NCBI GenBank assembly: GCA_026545225.1
Contig: CM048845.1
Coordinates: 29,354,001 to 29,418,000 of the forward strand
Source: Cornus controversa
Lineage: Eukaryota; Streptophyta; Magnoliopsida; Cornales; Cornaceae
Direction of reading: 5' to 3'
Length of the DNA stretch: 64,000 bases
Shown here: in pieces, positions 52,415-63,285 of the stretch
How positions within the stretch are numbered: the stretch's first letter is position 1
How the letters are laid out: each line of letters begins with the position of its first letter
Translations under genes and position numbers: made by a program
Notes under the pieces: model-generated
Databases searched by the model: none
What the model saw: only the letters and a program-made list of their open reading frames with translations
What the model was told of the DNA's origin: nothing

Positions 52415-54488
52415 ATATGGATAGCTTAAGGTGACATACAATACTCAACGAGAGAAATTTGACTTGAATAAACTAATTTCCATTTGTGTCTAAGAAGAAG
52501 AAATAATTCTTCATAAGAAAAGGAATAGTAACAATCTCGTGTACCATGGGCAGGGTAACAACTATCAAAATAATAAACCCAAATCATCTCATAAGGAGCT
52601 AGACATCATGTCACCAAATGGACCTCTAGACTTCAAACCAATTAAGGTTTTCTTTTGGATAAGAAGGGTTATATGAAGAAGGGGTGCCGTTAGTATAAAG
52701 CTTTGCTTAGAAAAATATTAAGTTTATAGTCTTTGTTTGTTTTGAGTCTAACTTAATTGAAGTCCCATCTGATTCTTGGTGGATTGACAGTGGATCTTTT
52801 ATTCATTTTATTCATTCATAGGGATTGCACAAATAAAGATGAAGTAAATGTGCTCTTAGGAAATGACATGAAAGTTAGGAGTTATTAAGCTTCAGTTATA
52901 GTCTAGTTTTCTTTAGATTGAGAAGTAATTTAATTTTAGTCTAAGCTTGTTATGTCTGAATATTTTTGAATTTAATAAAAGTGATTTTAATTTTTTTTTC
53001 TTTTTTTCATGACTCTTGTACAATTGGCAATAGTTTTTTTTTTTGTGTAATGGATTATCTAAATTAAATTGTTTCCAATTTTTTTGTAGCTTTAAGTATG
53101 GATAATAATGTTTGAGATAAAAGGTGCACATGTTAATGAAAATTCCTTTATACTTGGCCTAGATGATTAGGTCATTTTTCTAAAGAAAGAATTCAACGCT
53201 TAAATCTTTCCTCCACCAGAGATTTTGTTGTTTGCGTTGATTGCATAAAAGAAAAGTTGACTTATTCAAAACGAAGGATTATAATCGTAGTCAACAAATC
53301 TTATAAATCATTCACACTAATATATGTGGAGAGGTTGTAGATATATATTTTATTCAGGGTATATGTTTGACATATGTGAAAAGTTGGTTCTACAGTGTTG
53401 AGAATTGTGGAGTACTAAATTGATAAAAGTTTGTACAAAGTTTTAAAAATATATATCTAGATATTTTATAGTAGTTTTCTAAATAGGATATCTTAGCCAT
53501 TGGTTGGAATGTATTCGAGCATTTCATTAAGGTAATAGTACTTATATAAAGTGTAAGAGTCTCATATGAGTTAGAATCTACTCAATGGGTATCCAGATAG
53601 CTTTAAAGGTTTAGCACAAAGATTGTTGACACTAATCCCAAAGAAAAAGAGTCCAACTTGAAGCAAATACTAAGATATTTTTAAAGATGGGTTAGGTTGA
53701 GAACACTAGGTTAATGGGAGTGAATTTATCTTCCTTGTTATTTATGTGACATTTTGTTAGCCTGTAGTAATCATAATATTCTAAATTAAAGAATATTGGT
53801 GAGACATGATAGGTCGTGGATTACTAGGAATACATTAATTTATAAGCTCAATGTATGCTCAAGTATGAGCTCATAACGTTTGAGGTTAGTCTACTTGCTA
53901 GATTTCAAGCTAATCTTGGTTCTGAGCCTTGGGAGTTACAAAGAAAGTTTTACATTATTTGCAAAGAACCAATAATTTTATACTTATTCATAGTAAGCTT
54001 ATTCATTGTAAGAGTGATAATAGGATACACAAACTTTGATTTTGTAGCATATACTGATGATATGAAATTAAATTTTGATTACATATTTATGTTGGCTATA
54101 GGTACTATTTTCAGTTGATTTCATAGTCTATTATGAAGCCACTCTACAGTCTATTTGGCTAAATACCTTTATTAAATGTATTCGTGTAGTTGATTCAATT
54201 ACGAAAGCCATGGGAATGTTTTGTGATAGTAGTTTTACAGTATTTTATTCTAAGAACAATAAGAGGTCTTCTGGTTCCAAGTATATGGATATTAAGTATT
54301 TTCTTGTAAATGAGAAAATAAGGAAAGAGCATATAATGATTGATCACATAGAGCCTAATACAATGGTGATTAATCACATAGAGACTGAGGCAATGGTAGC
54401 AGACCCACTAACCAAAGTTTTACCCATTGGGTTATTCAAGAATCATGTAATTACCATGAGTTTGGTGGATTCTTTTGATTTTCCTTGA
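52415..54488 (+). pseudogene. Copia A gag end to RNase H, heavily broken
   Basis: Readable pieces in order: gag C-terminus (NTQREKFDLNKLISICV near 52440, GNNYQNNKPKSSHKELD near 52560), protease SWWIDSGSFIHF (52775), GAG-pre-integrase LGHFSKERIQRLNLSSTRD then CVDCIKEKLTYSKRR (53170-53280), integrase start near 53310, and RNase H from ~54030 (VIIGYTNFDFVAYTDDMK) through YEATLQSIWLNTFIK to a frame open at 54210-54488 with YSKNNKRSSGSKYMDIKYF and EAMVADPLTKVLPIGLF. Most of integrase and RT cannot be read and part is probably deleted, since only ~700 bp separate the integrase and RNase H pieces. Stops occur in every piece except the last. Confidence 0.85.
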
Positions 54489-55133
54489 TAGTGAGAGGTT
54501 TATTCATTTATTTGTTCTTATTTTATGGCATTCATAAAAATTGTGTGGTCTTATATTTTTATGAATTTTTGGTAGCTCATAAAGTTTTGGAGATTTATTA
54601 TTTCAATTCATGAATATTCCCTTTGTGTATATATGGTATTATAAATTATTTGAATCTCGTGAGGAGGTATAAAATTTGAAAAACTACACGTGCATTCAGT
54701 ATACGGTTATTAGCTAAATTTTTCATGTCTCATGTCATAAGGTTATTACAGACATAAAGTTGAAAGGTATGACTGTCTTGCATTAAAGATATAAAGGCTT
54801 CCAGTTTGAAGCATAAGAGGTTTTTGTGAAAATCATAAAGTTGGACCGATATGGATATAACATAAATAATCACATAAAGATGTTATTTTATATGTATTCC
54901 ATATTTATTGGGGATCCATGTGGAAATTGGTGCTAGTGTTGTGATCATGGATGGTAATGTATGATTATATGTACATAAATCACTATGGTTCGCATTGGTA
55001 GTATTATTTGACAGGATCTTGAACTATGGTATTTTCATATTTGGTTTCTGTGACAACTTAAGTTATCCAATTCAGAGATTTTATTTTACTTTAATTTTTT
55101 TATGTAATCAATGTTTGCCCAAATGGCAGAATG

Positions 55134-55578
55134 TAAGAATTTTGAACTTTCATTGATTATAATTTCTTTATACACATAAAGAAAAACTCGAATTGAGGAT
55201 TGAAACCAAATAGAGAATTATTGCATACCCTATTCAGATGTGATTATAAATTATTTTGGGTTACGGTATACCTTAGTCATTCCCTTGATGGGTGCATGGG
55301 ATTTGATTAGATATATTTATATATATAGCTTGGTCTCCACTCTCACATATACACTCCATACAGTTAGTCTTGCCCCATTCAGATACGCGAGCATAAGTGG
55401 AGAGAGTGGAAGACCAAAGCAAACGTGCGAACAAATCTGGTTGCAGAGCAACGCAAAGGTTGGATTTATTTACTTGATGGCTTGCTTGTGAGTTTATTAA
55501 TGGCTTCCTAAGGTATGTTTAGTATGTTAATATATAAGTGTGTTTAAGCATGTGTATGGATTCTGATTTAGTTTTACA
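55134..55578 (+). mobile_element. 3' LTR of copia element A
   Basis: 445 bp, TGTAAGAATTTTG to GATTTAGTTTTACA. It contains the uninterrupted site where the solo LTR at 21758 entered the 5' LTR (attattttgggttacgg at 55250). Right flank TACTT pairs with TATTT left of 21632. Confidence 0.92.
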
Positions 55579-57500
55579 TACTTTTCTTTATTTGTAGCTT
55601 AGGATTATAAGGTGTATAAATAAGATGATGTCTATCATAGTATCTAAACTTCTCTAACATTTTTTCAATGGTACAACATTGATTTAAAGTTTTCCCTTTA
55701 GGTGTTCTCTTTATTTTCATTTCTAAGATCATGTAAGCTTCTCCCAAATATTTCATGTCAAAATTCCTCCATAGGTAAGACAATATCATTCACTATCTCT
55801 AAATTAGTTCTAAAGTTCAAAATATCATCAACATAGAGACAATATGACATACGCTCCATCTTTCTCCTTGTAATATACACATTTTTCATTGTCAATCCTC
55901 TTAAAACCATAGTCTAAGATCATCTTATCAAACTTTTCATGCCATTATTTTTGAGATTGTTTAGGACCATAAAGAGATTTGACTAACCTACACAACTTAT
56001 GTTCTTGACTTTTAACTATGAGAACTTCGAGCTGTTCTATGTAAATCTATTCATCTTAATCTTCATTTAGAAATGCAATCCTTACATCCATTTGGTGAAT
56101 GAATAAATTTTGAATAGATTCTGAGAAGGTATAAAACTTGTCTCCAAAGATCTTTTCAACTCTAGGTCTTTTACTCCTTCTAAGTTCAATTTAATATTCT
56201 AAGTTATCTTCTATAGGTGTACTGATAAATGGTTCTTCACTAGTAGATGATATTGGAACACTAATGAATGTTGATGGATGGAGTATCTATTACAACTTGA
56301 TTTTGTATTTTATTTTTGAAAAATATCCTCAAAGTACATGACATCTCTAGATTCAATTAATTGTTTTGTTAGAGATTTCATTTACATTTGAGTTTATGAC
56401 TAGGATCCCATTAGCACTACTATTTTGAACATCACCTAAGAAAATAGAGTGTACGGTTTTGGAAGCTATTTTCTTTCTTTTAGGTTCAGATATTGCTACT
56501 TTTGCCAAACACGCCACACTTTTAGAATTTTAATGTTAGGAGCCTTATCTTTCCATATCTCATAAGGAGCTTTTTCATAATCCTTTACATATATTATATT
56601 AAGCATTAGTCACAAAATGTACTAAGACCATTTAGGGTTATTCTCCACCTCCATCAAATCTAATTCTCTTTATTTTCTTTTCTAACTGGTTTTCAACCTC
56701 ATTCTTGTACACTTTGAATTTATCAAACACTTTATTCTACTTTTAACTCAAGTATAAGTAGCAAAACTTAGAGCAATCATCAATAAATATCACAAAATAT
56801 TCATTTTGTGGTCTAGTAGGATGTCTCTTAGAATTACATATGCCAGTATGTATTAATTCTAAGAGTTGAGTGTTTTTTTTTTTAAATGTTACTAAAGAGT
56901 TTCCTAGTTTGTTTTGCTTGAACACATACTGAAACTTATACTTAAAATCAGTGCTAATTTTAGGTACTAGGTCAAGATCCATCACTCTTTTAATTTTCTT
57001 TGAGTTGATATGGCCTAGTGTTCCATGCCACACACTACTAGGTTCAACATTATAAAAAACTTGAGAAAATGTATTCATATCATTAATTACATTCAACTTA
57101 AATAAACCCTCACAAATATATCATTTTCCAATGAATAAATTGTTCTTGGTAAATAGTACAACTCAATTTGACTCCATTACAACTTTATAATATTGTTGGA
57201 CTAAAGATGAACCACTAAGTAAGTTTTTTCTTGCTTCGGGAACATGTAGCACGTTTCTAAGAATCAAACTCTTCTCGGATGTCATCTTTAATTCAATGCG
57301 ATAGAGTATTTTCCTAGGGTTACACTTCTTCCACTTGAATTTTGATAAGTTTTAAAACAATTAAGATTATAACATACATGTAAATTAAGTCTCGAGTCCA
57401 ACCACCAATCCATATCATCATAAGTAAAATTGATCGAAGGATTGTATCCTAAAAGTGCTTTAATAGGATTATATTTAGTAGTTAACATATTGACTATATT
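55579..57500 (-). pseudogene. Copia element B: protease to RT, cut by copia A
   Basis: Reading leftward: protease WWLDSRLNLHVCYNLNCFK (~57400), GAG-pre-integrase SSVWHGTLGHINSKKIKRVM (~57040), integrase QLLELIHTGICNSKR and IDDCSKFCYLYLS (~56880-56750), RT part QMDVRIAFLNED (~56080), KSLYGPKQSQK (~55970), catalytic YVDDI (55821-55835), FDMKYLGEAYMILEMKI and YTPYNPKLQIKKS (55589-55770). The RT then breaks at 55579 and resumes at 21631. Stops and small frame breaks are frequent. No gag, PBS or 5' LTR of B is seen to the right. Confidence 0.9.
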
Positions 57501-58330
57501 CCTTGTACCTTAATTTAGCTTGGATTTTATATTGGTTGTAGGACCTTTAGGCTAAAGATAAGAATTTATTTATTTATTTCTCTTTCCTCTTCAAAACTCT
57601 ATCTAAAAGTTTCTTCAATATCTACTACGGCTTGAAAAAATAATAATTTTTAAAAAAATCAATAACACAAGTAGATATAAACAAGTATGTGTTCACTAAC
57701 CAACCACCAATATTTGATAATGTTGCAAAACTTTTCATGATCCGGTTTGACGCATCTTTCTTCAAAATACGGGAGATCTGATCGTGTCGGTAGGGTGTCA
57801 GCCCGCTGCTCTCTTTCGATCAAATTAGTATTTATAATTGTATAAATATAAAATACTTCTGTAATTAATATTATATACCGTTTGATGTGTCCGGGCTCTC
57901 TTTTTTTATAGTAAAGAATATTTAATAGTTATATTATAGTAGAAGACTCCTTCAGTGATTTTTTAATTCAACTAGGAAAGATATTCGGAGATAAACTAAG
58001 AGAGATATTTGAGATAAAGCATTTTGACTCCTTGGCCCATTTTCTCTATCATTTGATATATATATATATATTTTTTGAGCTTTAAAAGATTCTGTGATTG
58101 AACTATACAACCAAAGTCAACTAAAATTCAATTCAACAGGATTAACAATATTAAAGATAATTTAAAACTAATTAGATTTCAACAAAGTATAAAATATGAA
58201 AGAGAATTTAAAACTCCTTTTCTTTCCTTTCATTTCGTTTAGCACAATTTCTTTCTCTTTGTTTACTTTCTAACAACATTTTAAACTTTCAAGACTTATA
58301 TTAAAGTAAAGTTATCCAAATTTTAATTGT
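57501..58330. other. Non-coding flank in duplication unit 1
   Basis: AT-rich sequence to the right of the readable copia B frame. It may include decayed gag and leader of B. The right part (57740-58330) is the same as the DNA immediately upstream of the PR-10 promoter in unit 2, so it is likely host or older TE sequence carried along in the duplication. Confidence 0.5.
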
Positions 58331-58473
58331 AATTAAATTTTGATTACATATTTATGTTGGCTATAGGTACTATTTTCAGTTGATTTCATAGTCTATTATG
58401 AAGCCACTCTACAGTCTATTTGGCTAAATACCTTTATTAAATGTATTCGTGTAGTTGATTCAATTACGAAAGC

Positions 58474-58753
58474 CATGGGAATGTTTTGTGATAGTAGTTT
58501 TACAGTATTTTATTCTAAGAACAATAAGAGGTCTTCTGGTTCCAAGTATATGGATATTAAGTATTTTCTTGTAAATGAGAAAATGAGGAAAGATCAGATA
58601 ATGATTGATCACATAGAGCCTAATACAATGGTGATTAATCACATAGAGACCGAGGCAATGGTAGCAAACCCACTAACCAAAGTTTTACCCATTGGGTTAT
58701 TCAAGAATCATGTAATTACCATGAGTTTGGTGGATTCTTTTGATTTCCCTTGA
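58474..58753 (+). pseudogene. Copia A RNase H end, duplicated copy
   Basis: Copy of 54209-54488, open over 92 codons. It differs at a few codons (NEKMRKDQIMIDH here, NEKIRKEHIMIDH in unit 1; VANPLTK against VADPLTK). The upstream part of RNase H between 58331 and 58473 is broken by stops as in unit 1. Confidence 0.88.
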
Positions 58754-59394
58754 TAGTGAGAGGTTTATTCATTTATTTGTTCTTATTTTATGGCATTCAT
58801 AAAAATTGTGTGGTCTTATATTTTTATGAATTTTTGGTAGCTCATAAAATTTTGGAGATTTATTATTTCAATTCATGAATATTCCCTTTGTGTATATATG
58901 GTATTATAAATTATTTGAATCTTGCGAGGAGGTATAAAATTTGAAAAACTACATTGCATTCAGTATACGGTTATTAGCTGAATTTTTCATGTCTCATGTC
59001 ATAAGGTTATTACAAACATAAAGTTGAAAGGTATGACTGTCTTGCATTAAAGACATAAAGGCTTCGAGTTTGAAGCATAAGAGGTTTTGTGAAAATCATA
59101 AAGTTGGACCGATATGGATATAACATAAATAATCACATAAAGATGTTATTTTATATGTATTCCATATTTATTGGGGATCCATGTGGATATTGGTGCTAGT
59201 GTTGTGATCATGGATGGTAATGTATGATTATATGTACATAAATCACTATGGTTCGCATTGGTAGTATTATTTGACAGGATCTTAAACTATGGTATTTTCA
59301 TATTTGGTTTCTGTGGCAACTTAAGTTATCCAATTCAGAGATTTTATTTTACTTTAATTTTTTTATGTAATCAATGTTTGCCCAAATGGCAGAA

Positions 59395-59842
59395 TGTAAG
59401 AATTTTGGACTTTCATTGATTATAATTTCTTTATACACATAAAGAAAAACTCAAATTGAGGATTGAAACCAAATAGAGAATTATTGCATACCCTATTCAG
59501 ATGTGATTATAAATTATTTTGGGTTACGGTATACCTTAGTCATTCCCTTGATGGGTGCATGGGATTTGATTAGATATATTTATATATATAGCTTGGTCTC
59601 CACTCTCACATATACACTCCATACAGTTAGTCTTGTCCCATTCAGAGACGTGAGCATAAGTGGAGAGAGTGGAAGACCAAAGCAAACGTGCGAACAAATC
59701 TGGTTGCAGAGCAACGCAAAGGTTGGATTTATTCACTTGATGGCTTGCTTGTGAGTTTATTAATGGCTTCCTAAGGTATGTTTAGTATGTTAATATATAA
59801 GTGTGTTTTAAGTATGTGTATGAATTCCGATTTAGTTTTACA
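59395..59842 (+). mobile_element. 3' LTR of copia element A, duplicated copy
   Basis: Copy of 55134-55578 within duplication unit 2, 448 bp. It also shows the empty target site of the solo LTR at 21758. Confidence 0.92.
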
Positions 59843-61814
59843 TACTTTTCTTTATTTGTAGCTTAGGATTATAAGGTGTATAAATAAGATGATGTCTATT
59901 ATAGTATCCAAACTTCTCTAACATTTTTTCAATGGTACAAGGTTGATTTAAAGTTTTCCCTTTAGGTGTTCTCTTTATTTTCATTTCTAAGATCATGTAA
60001 GCTTCTCCCAAATATTTCATGTCAAAATTCCTCCATAGGTAAGACAATATCATTCACTATCTCTAAATTAGTTCTAAAGATCAAAATATCATCAACATAG
60101 AGACAATATGACATACGCTCCATCTTTCTCCCTGTAATATACACATTTTTCATTGTCAATCCTCTTAAAACCATAGTCTAAGATCATCTTATCAAACTTT
60201 TCATGCCATTATTTTTGAGATTGTTTAGGACCATAAAGAGATTTGACTAACCTACACAACTTATGTTCTTGACTTTTAACTATAAGAACTTCGAGTTGTT
60301 CTATGTAAATCTATTCATCTTAATCTTCATTTAGAAATGCAATCCTTACATCCATTTGGTGAATGAATAAATTTTGAATAGATTCTGAGAAGGTATAAAA
60401 CTTGTCTCCAAAGATCTTTTCAACTCTAGGTCTTTTACTCCTTCTAAGTTCAATTTAATATTCTAAGTTATCTTCTATAGGTGTACTGATAAATGGTTCT
60501 TCACTAGTAGATGATATTGGAACACTAATGAATGTTGATGGATGGAGTATCTATTACAACTTGATTTTGTATTTTATTTTTGAAAAATATCCTCAAAGTA
60601 CATGACATCTCTAGATTCAATTAATTGTTTTGTTAGAGATTTCATTTACATTTGAGTTTATGACTAGGATCCCATTAGCACTACTATTTTGAACATCACC
60701 TAAGAAAATAGAGTGTACGGTTTTGGAAGCTATTTTCTTTCTTTTAGGTTCAGATATTGCTACTTTTGCCAAACACGCCACACTTTTAGAATTTTAATGT
60801 TAGGAGCCTTATCTTTCCATATCTCATAAGGAGCTTTTTCATAATCCTTTACATATATTATATTAAGCATTAGTCACAAAATGTACTAAGACCATTTAGG
60901 GTTATTCTCCACCTCCATCAAATCTAATTCTCTTTATTTTCTTTTCTAACTGGTTTTCAACCTCATTCTTGTACACTTTGAATTTATCAAACACTTTATT
61001 CTACTTTTAACTTAAGTATAAGTAGCAAAACTTAGAGCAATCATCAATAAATATCACAAAATATTCATTTTGTGGTCTAGTAGGATGTCTCTTAGAATTA
61101 CATATGCCAGTATGTATTAATTCTAAGAGTTGAGTGTTTTTTTTTTAAATGTTACTAAAGAGTTTCCTAGTTTATTTTGCTTGAACACATACTGAAACTT
61201 ATACTTAAAATCAGTGCTAATTTTAGGTACTAGGTCAAGATCCATCACTCTTTTAATTTTCTTTGAGTTGATATGGCCTAGTGTCCATTCCACACACTAC
61301 TAGATTCAACATTATAAATAACTTGAGAAAATGTATTCATATCATTAATTACATTCAACTTAAATAAACCCTCACAAATATATCATTTTCCAATGAATAA
61401 ATTGTTCTTGGTAAATATTACAACTCAATTTGACTCCATTACAACTTTATAACGTTGTTGGACTAAAGATGAATCACTAAGTAAGTTTTTTCTTGCTTCA
61501 AGAACATGTAGCACGTTTCTAAGAATCAAATTCTTCTCCGTTTTTTGCTTCAAGAACATGTAGCACGTTTCTAAGAATCAAAATTTTCTCGGATGTCATC
61601 TTTAATTCAATGTGATAGAGTTATTTCCTAGGGTTACACTTCTTCCACTTGAATTTTGATAAGTTTTAAAACAATTAAGATTATAACATACATGTAAATT
61701 AAGTCTCGAGTCCAACCACCAATCCATATCATCATAAGTAAAATTGATCGAAGGATTGTATCCTAAAAGTGCTTTAATAGGATTATATTGAGTAGTTAAC
61801 ATATTGACTATATT
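59843..61814 (-). pseudogene. Copia element B: protease to RT, duplicated copy
   Basis: Copy of 55579-57500. The catalytic YVDDI of RT is at 60085-60099 and the protease-region WWLDSRLNLHVCYN near 61710. The GAG-pre-integrase frame, open in unit 1, is shifted here (tgtccattcc in place of tgttccatgcc near 61282). Confidence 0.9.
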
Positions 61815-62637
61815 ACTTGTACCTTAATTTAGCTTGAATTTTATATTGGTTGTAGGACCTTTAGGCTAAAGATGAGAATTTATTTATTTAATTATTTCTC
61901 TTTCCTCTTCAAAACTCTATCTAAAAGTTTCTTCAATATCTACTACGTCTTGAAAAAATAATAATTTTTTAAAAAATCAATAACACAAGTAGATATAAAC
62001 AAGTATGTGTTCACTAACCAACCACGTACCAATATTTGATGATGTTGCAAAACTTTTCACATCTTTCTTCTAAATACGGGGGATTTGACCGTGTCGGTAG
62101 GGTGTTAACCGGCTGCTCTCCGACGATCAAATTAGTATTTATAATTGTATAAACATAAAATACTTGTGTAATTAATATTGTATACAGTTTGATGTGTCCG
62201 GGCTCTCTTTTTTTATAAGATAGAATATTTAACAGTTATATTATAGTAGAAGACTCCTTCAGTGACCTTTTTAATTCAACTAGGAAAGATATTCGGAGAT
62301 AAACTAAGAGAGATATTTGGAGATAAAGCATTTTGACTCCTTGGCCCATTTTCTCTATCATTTGATATATATATATATTTTTTGAGCTTTAAAAGATTCT
62401 GTGATTGAACTATACAACCAAAGTCAACTAAAATTCAATTCAACAGGATTAACAATATTAAAGATAATTTAAAACTAATTAGATTTCAACAAAGTATAAA
62501 ATATGAAAGAGAATTTAAAACTCCTTTTCTTTCCTTTCATTTCGTTTAGCACAATTTCTTTCTCTTTGTTTACTTTCTAACAACATTTTAAACTTTCAAG
62601 ACTTATATTAAAGTAAAGTTATCCAAATTTTAATTGT
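61815..62637. other. Non-coding flank in duplication unit 2
   Basis: Copy of 57501-58330. A few small indels separate the two, for example near 62060 where about 20 bp of unit 1 are missing. Confidence 0.5.
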
Positions 62638-63185
62638 AATTAAAATTGGCCAGATTTTAATTATAACTAATTAAAGCAGTCTAGATTTTTTTTTTGTGTA
62701 ACTGTTTATACACTACTTATTAAATCTATAATCAAACAGTTTTCTTTTCGAAATTATTCACTGTTTATTTTATTTTTATTAAAATAAAATAAAATAAAAT
62801 AGCAGTTATTACACCATCTATAGACCACTGATTGAGTTAATGTACATAATGAAAAGGTTTATTCAATTTTGTTCTAGACTTCAGTTGCTGAAACTGTTCA
62901 AAGATAGAGAGCACAAATACGAAGTATGAAACTTTTGTTCTGATTATGTTTTCGACCCTAATTAATAAGGCAAATCAAAGTCTGGAAGCATACAACTTAT
63001 ACGTATATATTTCTCTAGTATCAAAGTTGTATATATACACAACACATTAAACCTCACACTCCATAAAAGTGGCGCCTTTAATGGATATTAAACGTTGAAC
63101 CCAAATTTTTCGCCTTTTCTGCTTTTCCGGATCCTAGACTAGTAAACAAATGGCACACAATACAATCGAAGCAAGCCTCAACCTC
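62638..63185 (+). promoter_or_regulatory. Upstream region of the PR-10-like gene
   Basis: Single-copy sequence between the tandem duplication and the TATA box. AT-rich, with an AAAATA-type run at 62778-62800. W-box-type cores (TTGAC or GTCAA) occur in the adjoining duplicated DNA, for example agtcaac near 62422. PR-10 genes are often stress-induced through such elements, but the cores are short and could be chance. Confidence 0.4.
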
Positions 63186-63194
63186 TATAAATAG
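63186..63194 (+). promoter_or_regulatory. TATA box of the PR-10-like gene
   Basis: TATAAATAG, 92 bp before the centre of the start codon region (ATG 63286). A transcription start near 63215-63225 would leave a 5' UTR of about 60-70 bp. Confidence 0.75.
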
Positions 63195-63285
63195 TATACC
63201 AATGATAGAGCTCTACCCACACCTTCATCTCAACAAAGCAAATTAATCTTTAATTTCTTGTTTTATATATTACCATATATTCATT

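Larger units (their letters stand above)
21632..55578 (+). mobile_element. Copia element A, with nested insertions (33.9 kb)
   Basis: 5' LTR 21632-27114, PBS 27117-27128, gag remnants ~28630-28930 and 52430-52720, protease to RNase H 52720-54488, 3' LTR 55134-55578. Both LTRs start TGTAAGAATTTTG and end GATTTAGTTTTACA. The flanks TATTT (21627-21631) and TACTT (55579-55583) are a 5-bp target duplication with one difference. The target was the RT gene of minus-strand copia element B. Without its insertions the element would be about 6 kb. Inserted in it: a gypsy solo LTR in the 5' LTR, a reversed gypsy solo LTR, and a CACTA transposon. Confidence 0.85.
54066..58330. repeat. Tandem duplication, unit 1 (4265 bp)
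   Basis: Spans the RNase H end and 3' LTR of copia A, the minus-strand copia B fragment and flanking non-coding DNA. Unit 2 follows directly. Units begin with the same AATTAAATTTTGATTAC and unit 2 ends at AATTAAAATT (62638), so the breakpoint has about ten bases of microhomology. The units are nearly identical by eye, with scattered substitutions and a few short indels. Confidence 0.95.
58331..62637. repeat. Tandem duplication, unit 2 (4307 bp)
   Basis: Same order as unit 1. It is 42 bp longer net, mainly due to a local ~52-bp duplication near 61490-61585 (gcttcaagaacatgtagcac then gtttctaagaatcaaa, twice). Substitutions relative to unit 1 are sparse. Confidence 0.95.
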
